Shown piece by piece: positions 38,590 to 46,370 of a stretch of DNA of 46,514 nucleotides. Position 1 is the first letter of the stretch. The number at the start of each line of letters is the position of its first letter. Position numbers and translations under genes: made by a program. The notes under the pieces were generated by a model, which was not told the DNA's origin, did no database searches, and was given only the letters and a program-made list of their open reading frames with translations. The stretch spans positions 1 through 46,514 of the forward strand of contig JAVCDE010000005.1 of NCBI GenBank assembly GCA_030765185.1. The letters run 5' to 3'. The stretch is from Candidatus Aceula meridiana. GTDB lineage: Bacteria; Omnitrophota; Gorgyraeia; Zapsychrales; Aceulaceae.

Positions 38590-39578
38590 AAGAAAATAGC
38601 ATGCGAATATTAGTTACAGGCGGTTCCGGTTTTATAGGCACAAATTATATGGATTCTTTAGTGCAAAAGGACATAGAGGCGTTTATTAATATTGATTTTA
38701 AGGCTCCGCGAAATCCTGAGCATAATAAATATTGGCGAGATTGCAATATTTTGGACAAGTCTAAGTTTGAGAAAATAGTAAAAGATTTTGCGCCAACACA
38801 TATTGTGCATTTGGCAGCAACATGTGGTTTGGGTAAGAATATGGACGATTTTGCAGCAAACACTGAAGGTGTCGAAAATTTGATGTGTATACTTAATGGT
38901 GTTCCTTCGGTTAAACATGCCATATTTACATCTTCATTATTAGTCTGTGAACCAGGTTATATACCTAAACATGATACAGATTATAAACCTTATACTGTTT
39001 ATGGAGAAAGTAAGATGCTTGGCGAGAAGATTGTCCGTTCTAGAGAGAATCTTGCTTATACGTGGACAATTATTCGTCCTATTTCTATTTGGGGTCCTTG
39101 GATCGTAGAACCTTTTACGAACTTTTTTAAATTAATTTCTAAAGGTTTATATTTTCATATAGGTTCAGGGCATTGTTTAAGGACATTTGGTTATGTAGAA
39201 AATACGGTTTTTCAGATGCAAAAAATATTGTTAAGGTCGCTAGAAAACAGCACAAATGAGACTGTATATGTATCGGATAACATCCCAGTAGATTTATGTG
39301 ATTTTGCTTCTGAGGCAGGGAGAGCAATAAACGGTAAGAAGATTAAGCATATGCCTTTAATAATAGTAAGGATGGTTGCAAAAATAGGTGATTTTTTAAA
39401 AATGGTGGGATGGAAAAATGTTCCGTTAACAAGTTTTCGACTTAAGAATATGCAAACAGAACTAGTTTATACAGATCTACTTGAGCCTATTGCTAAGATA
39501 TCCGGGCCTTTGCTTTATGATTATAAGGCGGCTGTTGATAGAACTGTTAAATGGTTGAAAAAAGAAAAGATAATTTAA
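38586..39578 (+). CDS. NAD-dependent epimerase/dehydratase (extended SDR)
   Basis: 330 aa. TGGSGFIGTNYMDSL is the coenzyme loop, HLAATCGLGKNMDDF follows the fourth strand, and the catalytic pair is VYGESKMLGEK (Tyr-x3-Lys) preceded by FTSSLLVCE. The C-terminus AAVDRTVKWLKKEKI is standard. Start at ATG 38586 in the ATGA overlap; an inner ATG at 38601 would remove five residues. Substrate not determinable. First of three neighbouring SDRs that alternate with a 2-epimerase. Confidence 0.82.
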   Translation: MKENSMRILVTGGSGFIGTNYMDSLVQKDIEAFINIDFKAPRNPEHNKYWRDCNILDKSKFEKIVKDFAPTHIVHLAATCGLGKNMDDFAANTEGVENLMCILNGVPSVKHAIFTSSLLVCEPGYIPKHDTDYKPYTVYGESKMLGEKIVRSRENLAYTWTIIRPISIWGPWIVEPFTNFFKLISKGLYFHIGSGHCLRTFGYVENTVFQMQKILLRSLENSTNETVYVSDNIPVDLCDFASEAGRAINGKKIKHMPLIIVRMVAKIGDFLKMVGWKNVPLTSFRLKNMQTELVYTDLLEPIAKISGPLLYDYKAAVDRTVKWLKKEKII

Positions 39579-39591
39579 GGGGAGTTTTATA

Positions 39592-40521
39592 ATGAAAATA
39601 TTAGTGACGGGTGGAGCGGGCTTTATAGGCACAAATTTATGCAATGAATTAAGGTCTAGGGGACATGAGGTTATAGCGTGTGATCTCTATAATACTGATC
39701 GAGATGATTATATCAGATGTGATGTTGGTAAAAGCCGACAGATTGAAAAGGTGTTTGAGCAATATGGTCCATTTGATTATGTTTATCATTTGGCTGCTGA
39801 GTATGGTCGCTGGAATGGCGAGGCGTATTATGAGAATCTTTGGCAGACAAACATGATCGGCACAAAGCATATGATTAGGATGCAAGAAAAAGAGAAGTTT
39901 AGAATGATCTTTTTTTCTTCAGCAGAAGTTTATGGTGATTATGCTGGGGAAATGACAGAGGCTGTGATGGAGGAAAATAGGATAAAAGATACTTATCAAA
40001 TGAATGATTTCGCTATATCCAAGTGGGCAGGAGAATTATCTTGTCTTAATTCAGCGAACATGTTCGGCACAGAAACTGTTAGGGTGCGTCCGGTTAATTG
40101 TTATGGGCCACATGAAGAATATACGCCGTATAGAGGCTTTATACCGAAATTCATTTTTCATGCACTGCATGGCAAACCGTATACAGTTTTCAAGGGGCAT
40201 AAAAGAATCATAGATTATGTTGAAGATACATGCAGGACATTTGCAAATATTTGTGAGAATTTCAAACCAGGAGAAGTCTATAATGTCGGGGGAAGATCAG
40301 AGTGGGAAATGGATATCAGTGAATATTCTAACCTGATTCTAGGGACGGTTGGTGTTTCTGAATCGCTTGTGACGTACAAGGAATCTGAGCCATTTACCAC
40401 GAAAGTCAAAAAGATGGATTTTTCTAAAGCGGTAAGAGATCTAAAGCATGATCCCAAGATTGACCCTAAAGAGGGGATCAAGAGGGCCGTCGAGTGGATG
40501 AAATGGTTTTATCGTCTATAG
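39592..40521 (+). CDS. NAD-dependent epimerase/dehydratase with catalytic Tyr replaced by Phe
   Basis: 309 aa. TGGAGFIGTNLCNELRSRGHEV is intact for cofactor binding, HLAAEYGRWNGEAYY and FFSSAEVYGDY follow. Where the active-site Tyr should be, the sequence reads NDFAISKWAGE: F140 and K144, codon TTC at 40009-40011. Without Tyr the normal proton transfer would be impaired, so the enzyme may be inactive, use another residue, or act as a binding partner. A strong GGGGAG site stands before the ATG. The C-terminus PKEGIKRAVEWMKW is complete, so this is not a decaying gene by other signs. Confidence 0.8.
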   Translation: MKILVTGGAGFIGTNLCNELRSRGHEVIACDLYNTDRDDYIRCDVGKSRQIEKVFEQYGPFDYVYHLAAEYGRWNGEAYYENLWQTNMIGTKHMIRMQEKEKFRMIFFSSAEVYGDYAGEMTEAVMEENRIKDTYQMNDFAISKWAGELSCLNSANMFGTETVRVRPVNCYGPHEEYTPYRGFIPKFIFHALHGKPYTVFKGHKRIIDYVEDTCRTFANICENFKPGEVYNVGGRSEWEMDISEYSNLILGTVGVSESLVTYKESEPFTTKVKKMDFSKAVRDLKHDPKIDPKEGIKRAVEWMKWFYRL

Positions 40522-40553
40522 AAACGTATCGAGTTAATTCTTTAAATAAAGAG

Positions 40554-41732
40554 ATGAATGTGAGTAAAAAGAAAATAAAAGTTCTATTCGTTTTTGGAAC
40601 AAGACCAGAAGCCATAAAAATGGCTCCTGTTATTAAAGAATGTCAAAAAAATAAAAGTAAATTTAAATCCATAGTGTGTGTTACGGCGCAACATAGGCAA
40701 ATGTTAGATCAGGTTTTGAACTTGTTTAGCATTAAGCCTGATTATGATCTTAATATAATGACTAAAAAACAGTCATTGCCGAAATTAAATGCAAAAATGC
40801 TTGTCGGCGTTAGTGATGTCATAGAAAAATCTGGTCCTGATATTATGGTTGTTCAGGGAGATACCACCACCACCTATGCAGCCGCACAAGCTGCTTTTTA
40901 TGCAAAAGTTCCCGTCGCGCATATAGAAGCCGGGCTAAGAACATATGATAAGGGTAGCCCGTTTCCAGAGGAAGTTAATCGTTGTTTAACAAGTGTTCTT
41001 TCAGAAATCCATTTGGCTCCTACAGAAATGGCAAGGAAGAATTTGCTTAGAGAAAATTATGATAATTCTTCAGTTTTCGTCGTTGGCAATACAGTCATAG
41101 ATGCCCTTAAGAGTGTGCAAATAAAACATAAAAAGCTGAATATCAAAAGCAAATGGGAAAGATGGTTTTTAAAGAATTTCGATTTTGATCTATCGAAAAA
41201 GAGCACAACGATTTTAGTTACAGGGCATAGAAGAGAAAGTTTTGGAAAAGGGTTTATGAATATTTGTAAAGCCTTGGGTGATCTGGCGAAGAATAATAAG
41301 CACATACAGATTATTTATCCTGTACATTTAAATCCAAATGTGCAAAAACCAGCTTATGAGATCTTAGGTGATGTGGCCAACATACATTTGATATCGCCTT
41401 TAGATTATGAACCTTTTGTTTTTTTAATGAATCGAGCAAAACTTATTTTAACAGATTCAGGAGGCGTTCAAGAAGAGGGGCCTTCTTTTGGCATTCCTGT
41501 TCTTGTGATGCGAGACACCTCTGAAAGGATGGAGGGTGTTAAGGCCGGGTCTGCAAAATTAGTTGGAACACATGCAAAAAGTATTACATCTCAGGTTCAA
41601 AAGCTTTTAGATAACAGTATTGAGTATAAGAAAATGTCAAAAGTTGTTAATCCTTACGGAGATGGTAAAGCAAGCCAAAGAATTATGAAGATAATAGATG
41701 GTTATTTCAGGAGGAAGAAACATGACAAGTAA
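40554..41732 (+). CDS. wecB: UDP-N-acetylglucosamine 2-epimerase (non-hydrolysing)
   Basis: 392 aa. KVLFVFGTRPEAIKMAPVIKE is the diagnostic N-terminus, followed by VTAQHRQMLDQVL, VQGDTTTTYAAAQAAFYAKVPVAHIEAGLRT, EEVNRCLTSVLSEIH, GHRRESFGKGF and TDSGGVQEEGPSFGIPVLVMRDTSER, all hallmarks of the family. It interconverts UDP-GlcNAc and UDP-ManNAc, or acts on a related amino sugar (as in L-FucNAc synthesis). ATG 40554 starts after the preceding stop; earlier in-frame starts overlap that gene and add a non-conserved tail. Its end overlaps the next gene by 11 nt. Confidence 0.92.
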   Translation: MNVSKKKIKVLFVFGTRPEAIKMAPVIKECQKNKSKFKSIVCVTAQHRQMLDQVLNLFSIKPDYDLNIMTKKQSLPKLNAKMLVGVSDVIEKSGPDIMVVQGDTTTTYAAAQAAFYAKVPVAHIEAGLRTYDKGSPFPEEVNRCLTSVLSEIHLAPTEMARKNLLRENYDNSSVFVVGNTVIDALKSVQIKHKKLNIKSKWERWFLKNFDFDLSKKSTTILVTGHRRESFGKGFMNICKALGDLAKNNKHIQIIYPVHLNPNVQKPAYEILGDVANIHLISPLDYEPFVFLMNRAKLILTDSGGVQEEGPSFGIPVLVMRDTSERMEGVKAGSAKLVGTHAKSITSQVQKLLDNSIEYKKMSKVVNPYGDGKASQRIMKIIDGYFRRKKHDK

Positions 41733-42834
41733 TGAAAAAAGAATTCAGTTGGTGAATGAATATTTAATGGAGTTGAATTTAGAAAAGAAGCTCACACAGC
41801 ATTATAAGGACAGGAATATTTTGGTGACGGGCGGAGCAGGTGCTATCGGCAGTAATTTAATACTCGCTCTTTCTGAATTGGTTGGCAGTGGCGGTAAAGT
41901 TGTTATATTAGACAATTTATCGTCGATTAGGGAGAAAAAGTCTTGGAATGTTGTTCCTTTGGATAACATCATGTTTGTTCAAGGAGACGTGAGGAGTGAT
42001 ATTGATCTAAAACGCGTTTTTAAAGAAGACATCTCTATGGTGTTTCATTTGGCAGCTTTTTTTGCTAATCAGAATTCTATTGATTATCCTGAAACTTCAG
42101 CTGAGGTCGATATCATTGGATTGATAAAACTTCTGGAGTATTCACGTCTAGGTGGCATCGAAAGAGTGGTTTATGCGTCCAGCGGATGTGCCATTTATGG
42201 TTCTTATCCTAAGCTTCCTCTAAAAGAAGATTTTATTTCTATGCACTTAACCACGCCTTATCAGATTAATAAAATGACCGGGGAGATGTACTGTAATTTT
42301 TATGCACATCATTATGATATGCAGATCGTTAATTGTCGTTTTTTTAACTCTTATGGGCCGGGAGAGGTTCCTGGCCAGTATCGCAATGTTATTCCGAATT
42401 TTATTTATTGGGCAATGAAGGGCCAGTCTTTACCGCTTACGGGGACGGGGGAAGAGACCAGGGATTTTGCTTATGTATTAGATCTAGTACAGGGACTCAT
42501 TAAATCTGGTTTTTATCAAGAGGCCGCTGGTGAGAATTTTAATTTGGCGTCAGGGAGAGAGATCAGTATTAAAGACATGGCTTTATTGGTAAATGAGACG
42601 ACAGGAAATAAGGCGGATTTGATATTTAAACCACGGAGGAAATGGGATACGAAGCTAAGGCTGTTAGCGTCTATTGAAAAAGCTCAAAAGTTAATACATT
42701 ATCAGCCCATGATAGAATTTAAAGATGGGTTTTTGAAAAATATTGAATGGTTTAAAGATAATTGGGACATGATCGAGAACATGGCCGATTTTACACCTGG
42801 AATGAGTAGCGCGGTAAGAAATGAAAAAGAATAA
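41722..42834 (+). CDS. NAD-dependent epimerase/dehydratase (GalE/UDP-glucuronate decarboxylase-like SDR)
   Basis: 370 aa with a ~35-residue N-terminal extension before NILVTGGAGAIGSNLI. HLAAFFANQNSIDYPETSAEVDIIG and YASSGCAIYGSYP precede the catalytic PYQINKMTGE (Tyr-x3-Lys). RFFNSYGPGEVPGQYRNVIPNFI is the typical substrate loop. AGGAGG (41709-41714) lies 7 nt before ATG 41722, which fixes the start and leaves an 11-nt overlap with the epimerase gene. Sugar substrate unknown. Confidence 0.84.
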   Translation: MTSNEKRIQLVNEYLMELNLEKKLTQHYKDRNILVTGGAGAIGSNLILALSELVGSGGKVVILDNLSSIREKKSWNVVPLDNIMFVQGDVRSDIDLKRVFKEDISMVFHLAAFFANQNSIDYPETSAEVDIIGLIKLLEYSRLGGIERVVYASSGCAIYGSYPKLPLKEDFISMHLTTPYQINKMTGEMYCNFYAHHYDMQIVNCRFFNSYGPGEVPGQYRNVIPNFIYWAMKGQSLPLTGTGEETRDFAYVLDLVQGLIKSGFYQEAAGENFNLASGREISIKDMALLVNETTGNKADLIFKPRRKWDTKLRLLASIEKAQKLIHYQPMIEFKDGFLKNIEWFKDNWDMIENMADFTPGMSSAVRNEKE

Positions 42835-44056
42835 AAGCGTCCTAATAATTACAGAACGTTTTTATCCAGAAGAGTTTGGGATTAATGATTTGGCATTGGC
42901 TTGGCGCGCTAAGGGCTTTGAGGTCGCTGTCTTAACACAATTACCCAGCTACCCTTTTGATAAAATTTATGATGGATATACTAATAAATTGTTTCAAAAG
43001 GAGAAATGGGAAGGGATTAAGATTTACAGAGTTTGCTCTTTGATGGGATACAGAAAGAACGTATTTTTAAAAGTTTTGAATTATTTATGGTTTGCCTTTT
43101 TGGCATCGTTTACGGTATTGTTTATCGGGCGAAAATATGATGCCATATTTGTTTATCAGGTCGGTCCTTTAACACAGGCGATTCCTGCAATGATCGCCAA
43201 GACATTTTTTCAAATAAAAATGTATCTGTGGACGTTAGATATTTGGCCGGATACGGTTTACGCCTATGGATTTAAACGGGGGAAGTTTTCTGCTAAATTG
43301 TTGAATTGGTTTGTTGGTTTGGTTTATAGGAATTGCGAAACGGTATTTATTTCTTGCAGGGGGTTTAAGGAAAAGATTCAATGTTATGCGCCGAATGCCT
43401 GTATCGTTTTTGCGCCGCAATGGGCTCCATCTGAGATGAATTTTCGCGATATACGATCTCAAAGGTGTTTCCATGAAGGATTCAATTTTACCTTTGCTGG
43501 GAATATCGGAAAAGTCCAGAATTTAGAGAATGTTATCCGGGTTTTTTGTCTGGCTCAAAGGCGATACCGTGATATGAATTTAAACATTATCGGAGATGGA
43601 TCGCATTTAGAGTGTTTGAAAGATATTGCCAGCAAGGAAAAAGTGCAAAATGTGTTTTTTTGGGGAAGGCAGCCGTTAAAAGAAATGCCGCAGTGGTTTG
43701 AAGAAAGTGATGCATTAATTATTTCCCTGGTTGATAAGCCGATATTTTCATTAACTGTTCCGGCGAAATTTCAGGCATATCTCGCTTCACGTAAACCCAT
43801 TTTTTGTGTGATGAGAGGAGAAACAGCCTCATTGGTGAAAGATTACAATATTGGGTTGATTGCAGACCCTGCTGATGAAAATGCGATTCAGTCGGGGTTT
43901 GAGAATTTTTTTAATTTGCCTCAGGAAAAAGCTCGAGAATTTAAGAAAAATATGCATATCCTTTTGGAGAAAGAATTTGATCATGATAAGGTGATCCAGA
44001 GGATGACAAAAAAGATTTTTGATGTTTTTGCGGCAGAAGAAGGAGCCTCTTCGTGA
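42821..44056 (+). CDS. Glycosyltransferase family 4, WbuB/WcaI-like
   Basis: 411 aa. VLIITERFYPEEFGINDLALAWRAKGFEVAVLTQLPSYPFDKIYDGY is close to the WbuB/WcaI opening. Then YQVGPLTQAIPAMIAK and MYLWTLDIWPDTVYAYG, a trait of this group. The donor domain starts at FTFAGNIGKVQNLENVI, and LTVPAKFQAYLASRKPIFCVMRGETASLV is the nucleotide-site helix. WbuB-type enzymes often add N-acetylfucosamine to lipid-linked GlcNAc or QuiNAc; the SDR immediately downstream fits this, but the sugar is inferred. It overlaps both neighbours (14 nt and 4 nt). Confidence 0.85.
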   Translation: MKKNKSVLIITERFYPEEFGINDLALAWRAKGFEVAVLTQLPSYPFDKIYDGYTNKLFQKEKWEGIKIYRVCSLMGYRKNVFLKVLNYLWFAFLASFTVLFIGRKYDAIFVYQVGPLTQAIPAMIAKTFFQIKMYLWTLDIWPDTVYAYGFKRGKFSAKLLNWFVGLVYRNCETVFISCRGFKEKIQCYAPNACIVFAPQWAPSEMNFRDIRSQRCFHEGFNFTFAGNIGKVQNLENVIRVFCLAQRRYRDMNLNIIGDGSHLECLKDIASKEKVQNVFFWGRQPLKEMPQWFEESDALIISLVDKPIFSLTVPAKFQAYLASRKPIFCVMRGETASLVKDYNIGLIADPADENAIQSGFENFFNLPQEKAREFKKNMHILLEKEFDHDKVIQRMTKKIFDVFAAEEGASS

Positions 44057-45003
44057 ATATTTTAGTTACTGGGGCCAATGGTTTTATTGGGCGAGCATTG
44101 TGCCGTGTTTTAACGGTGCAGGGGCATGTTGTCCGGTCTGCGGTGCGCTCTGTAGAGAAATTTGAACAGCTGCCGGATGGTGGTGAAAAAGTTTCTGTGG
44201 GTGATATTGGGTCGAATACAGAATGGTCATCAGCATTGGAGGGCATTGACGCAGTCGTTCATTTAGCGGCCCGTGTCCATATTTTTAAAGAATTGACCGC
44301 TGATTCACTTGAGGCATTTCGCAAAGTGAACGTGTTGGCAACTGAACGCCTGGCGCTAGCAGCTACAAAGGCAGGAGTTAAAAGATTTATTTTTATCAGC
44401 TCCGTCAAGGTTAATGGCGAGGGAAGTTCGCAGCCATACACTGAGAGCGACTGCCCTAATCCTCAAGATGCTTATGGAATCAGCAAGCGTGAAGCTGAGG
44501 ATGTGTTGAGGATAATCGCGGCTGAGACAGGGATGGAGGTTGTTATTCTACGACTGCCGTTAGTTTATGGCCCAGGGGTGGGGGCGAATTTTAAGAATTT
44601 GACTAAGCTTGTTGCTCTTGGCGTACCGCTGCCGTTTAAGAATATTGATAATCAGCGCAGTTTTATTTATCTTGGCAATTTGATAGATGCTATTGCTGTA
44701 TGCGTTGAACATCCTAAGGCTACAGGAGAGACTTTTTTGATAAGCGATGGCGAGGATGTTTCTACTCCGGATTTAATGAAAATAATAGCGAATGCATTAG
44801 GTAAGAAGTTAAGATTATTTTCTTTGCCTTATGGTATTTTAAGGATATTGTGCAAAATTGCAGGCAAGAGTGAGCAGTTGGAGAAATTGACAGGGACTCT
44901 TCTCGTTGATAGCAGTAAAATTAGGGATTTGCTTGATTGGAAGCCACCCTTTAGTCTTGAGGAAGGCATCAAAGAAACTGTGAAGAAGGGTATTAGCGTT
45001 TAG
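44053..45003 (+). CDS. NAD-dependent epimerase/dehydratase, WbpV/QuiNAc-type 4-reductase-like
   Basis: 316 aa. NILVTGANGFIGRALCRVL, then VHLAARVHIFKE, FISSVKVNGEGSSQPY and catalytic DAYGISKREAEDVL; LPLVYGPGVGANFKNL is typical of the WbpV/WreQ group that reduces UDP-4-keto-6-deoxy-GlcNAc to UDP-N-acetylquinovosamine. The start is GTG inside a GTGA overlap, with AGGAGCC as ribosome site. Its last codons and stop merge in phase with a heptanucleotide repeat tract. A second near-copy of its 3' coding end lies at 46371-46394. In other loci a WecA/WbpL-type initiating transferase follows such a gene; none is found here. Confidence 0.85.
   Translation: MNILVTGANGFIGRALCRVLTVQGHVVRSAVRSVEKFEQLPDGGEKVSVGDIGSNTEWSSALEGIDAVVHLAARVHIFKELTADSLEAFRKVNVLATERLALAATKAGVKRFIFISSVKVNGEGSSQPYTESDCPNPQDAYGISKREAEDVLRIIAAETGMEVVILRLPLVYGPGVGANFKNLTKLVALGVPLPFKNIDNQRSFIYLGNLIDAIAVCVEHPKATGETFLISDGEDVSTPDLMKIIANALGKKLRLFSLPYGILRILCKIAGKSEQLEKLTGTLLVDSSKIRDLLDWKPPFSLEEGIKETVKKGISV
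44959..44982 (+). repeat. Left copy of a 24-bp near-direct repeat (3' coding end of the SDR gene)
   Basis: These 24 bases encode EEGIKETV. They match 46371-46394 at 22 of 24 positions, differing at the fourth and seventeenth base. The two copies enclose the heptad repeats and the XRE/Fic gene pair. Confidence 0.7.
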
Positions 45004-45062
45004 TATATGGTATGCAGTATGTAGTATATGGTATCTAGTATGGAGTATGTGGTATGTAGTAC
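45000..45062 (+). repeat. Heptanucleotide tandem repeat, nine units (consensus NNRGTAT)
   Basis: Nine consecutive 7-mers can be laid out: TTAGTAT, ATGGTAT, GCAGTAT, GTAGTAT, ATGGTAT, CTAGTAT, GGAGTAT, GTGGTAT, GTAGTAC. The first unit contains the TAG stop of the SDR gene, and TTAGCGT just before it is in phase. Heptad tandem repeats are known from cyanobacteria (STRR sequences); a shared mechanism is not implied. Confidence 0.85.
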
Positions 45063-45087
45063 TCAGGATGGCGTTGAGCGGATATGT

Positions 45088-45114
45088 CCCACCTTCGCGC
45101 AAGGCTTCGGCGGG
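45088..45114. repeat. 27-bp GC-rich interspersed repeat, copy 1
   Basis: Begins CCCACCTTCGC and ends GGCTTCGGCGGG. It recurs with small changes at 45120-45145. It is much richer in GC than the surroundings and contains a small CCTT/AAGG hairpin. Its placement between heptad tracts suggests an interspersed repeat family. Confidence 0.7.
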
Positions 45115-45119
45115 TAAAT

Positions 45120-45145
45120 CCACCTTCGCCGTAGGCTTCAGGCGG
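45120..45145. repeat. 27-bp GC-rich interspersed repeat, copy 2
   Basis: Reads CCACCTTCGCC, then GTAGGCTTCAGGCGG. It aligns to copy 1 with a few substitutions and one extra base. It runs directly into the second heptad tract. Confidence 0.7.
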
Positions 45146-45173
45146 ATAGCGGATAGTGTTTAGTGGATAGAGA
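45146..45173 (+). repeat. Heptanucleotide repeat, four units (ATAGCGG type)
   Basis: ATAGCGG, ATAGTGT, TTAGTGG, ATAGAGA. The same heptad type returns at 46409-46443 on the other side of the XRE/Fic pair. Confidence 0.7.
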
Positions 45174-45200
45174 GAGATTTCTATTCTTTTAGGATTAGTT

Positions 45201-45220
45201 TGTTGACATATTAGACAACA
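45201..45220. promoter_or_regulatory. Operator palindrome 1 for the XRE/Fic operon
   Basis: TGTTGACATATTAGACAACA: TGTTG-N10-CAACA, half-sites agreeing at 7 of 10. It covers the -35 box TTGACA. A second palindrome of identical plan lies 33 bp downstream, centre to centre. Confidence 0.8.
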
Positions 45221-45231
45221 TATACTATACT
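45203..45231 (+). promoter_or_regulatory. Strong sigma70-type promoter of the XRE/Fic operon
   Basis: Consensus -35 TTGACA (45203-45208), 17-nt spacer, -10 TATACT (45226-45231). It is the best promoter in the window. The start of transcription would fall inside operator palindrome 2, so binding at either palindrome should block RNA polymerase. Confidence 0.85.
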
Positions 45232-45233
45232 TA

Positions 45234-45253
45234 TGTTGATATATAAGTCAACA
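45234..45253. promoter_or_regulatory. Operator palindrome 2 for the XRE/Fic operon
   Basis: TGTTGATATATAAGTCAACA: same TGTTG-N10-CAACA plan, half-sites agreeing at 8 of 10. It begins 2 nt after the -10 box and covers the expected transcription start. Spacing of 33 bp from palindrome 1 places both on the same face of the helix. Confidence 0.8.
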
Positions 45254-45289
45254 ATAAGTAGCTGTATAGAGCATTAAAAGGATGCAAAT

Positions 45290-45760
45290 ATGAAAAATAA
45301 GAATCTTCAGAGCACAAGAAAACAAATCGATGCCAAGCTTGTGAAAATAAAACGATTGGGAGCAATGGCGCAGCGTCCGTCTAAGGGATGGATTTATGTT
45401 ATACGGACGTCTCTAGGTCTTAACGTAAGGCAGTTCGCTGAACTCATGGGTGTTGACAAATCACGGATTAGCCGTATGGAAAAAGACGAGATCAGGGGAT
45501 CTTTAACGATTCATTCTCTTCGCCATGCCGCCCAAATTTTGGGCTGTGAGCTTGTTTATGCATTTGTTCCTTTAAAGAATCTTGAGGATGTTGTTAGAAA
45601 AAGAGCAGGGGTTGTTGTCCAACAACAACATGATCGTAGTTCGCATACGATGGCGTTAGAAGGCCAGGAATTGGATCAGCAACAGAAGAAGTCTTTTTTT
45701 AAAGCAGAAATTGAACAATTGTGTCGAGAAACGCCAAAATATTTATGGGAGAGGTCATGA
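45290..45760 (+). CDS. XRE-family repressor, 'mobile mystery protein A' type
   Basis: 156 aa. A helix-turn-helix of the XRE class lies at about 36-90: WIYVIRTSLGLNVRQFAELMGVDKSRISRMEKDE, then SLRHAAQILGCELVYAFVP. The pattern and pairing fit the family called mobile mystery protein A, which is always found upstream of a Fic-family mobile mystery protein B and often on mobile DNA. Its role is probably antitoxin-like or at least autoregulatory: the promoter before it carries two matching palindromes. AAAAGGAT stands 6 nt before the ATG. The stop overlaps the Fic gene by 4 nt (ATGA). The Gln-rich VVQQQHDRSSH region after residue ~105 may be a linker. Confidence 0.88.
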   Translation: MKNKNLQSTRKQIDAKLVKIKRLGAMAQRPSKGWIYVIRTSLGLNVRQFAELMGVDKSRISRMEKDEIRGSLTIHSLRHAAQILGCELVYAFVPLKNLEDVVRKRAGVVVQQQHDRSSHTMALEGQELDQQQKKSFFKAEIEQLCRETPKYLWERS

Positions 45761-46344
45761 GTAAATCAAAGATCTATCCTCAGGAAACTCCTCTTGACCC
45801 TGATGAAGAAAATGGATTGCTGATAGCACATATCACAACCCGCAAGGAGCTCAACTATTGGGAACAGAGCAATATTGCTCAAGCCATGCAATGGTTAGCT
45901 AAGAAACAACAAAAAAATTCTTTAACTGTTATTTTTATTCGTAAACTTCATAAAAAGATGTTTGGTATGGTTTGGGCTTGGGCTGGAGAGTTTCGTAAAA
46001 GTGACAAAAATATAGGTGTTCCAGCACGGCTTGTTGCCTCTGAGCTACAGAAGCTTTGTGATGACGCTGAGTTTTGGGTTAGAAATAAGACTTTTTCTAG
46101 CGATGAAATTGCTGCGCGCTTTCATCATCGTTTGACGTGGATTCATCCATTTCCTAACGGCAACGGTCGACACGCACGTTTGATGACGGACCTTTTTTTG
46201 AAAACTATTTTTAATGCGCCTTGTTTCACGTGGGGTTCAGTCAATTTGATACAACAAGATTCTGCGCGAAAACGTTATGTTAGCGCGCTGCAATCTGCGG
46301 ACGCTGGTGATTTTAGGCCATTGTTGGATTTTGTTAGGACATAA
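45757..46344 (+). CDS. Fic/Doc-family AMP-transferase, 'mobile mystery protein B' type
   Basis: 195 aa. The Fic motif is HPFPNGNGRHAR (130-141), with catalytic His130 and phosphate-binding loop intact. WAWAGEFRKSDKNIG (74-88) is the flap region before it, and DEENGLLIAHITTRKELNYWEQ at the N-terminus is typical of mobile mystery protein B. Fic enzymes usually transfer AMP (or another nucleotide part) to Ser, Thr or Tyr hydroxyls of target proteins and act as toxins or regulators. I do not see a clear inhibitory [S/T]xxxE[G/N] helix; TTRKEL (27-32) is the nearest match but lacks the final Gly/Asn. Start is the ATG in the overlap with the XRE gene. Confidence 0.9.
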   Translation: MSKSKIYPQETPLDPDEENGLLIAHITTRKELNYWEQSNIAQAMQWLAKKQQKNSLTVIFIRKLHKKMFGMVWAWAGEFRKSDKNIGVPARLVASELQKLCDDAEFWVRNKTFSSDEIAARFHHRLTWIHPFPNGNGRHARLMTDLFLKTIFNAPCFTWGSVNLIQQDSARKRYVSALQSADAGDFRPLLDFVRT

Positions 46345-46370
46345 ACCGAACATGGCGATAGCTTTTTTTT

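Noticed and set aside
45000-45173. CRISPR array
   Set aside because: The repeats are 7 bp and back to back without spacers, and no cas genes are present.
45290-46344. HigBA- or Phd/Doc-type toxin-antitoxin pair
   Set aside because: The Fic protein is longer than Doc and the partner is XRE rather than Phd; gene order and sequence style fit mobile mystery proteins A and B better.
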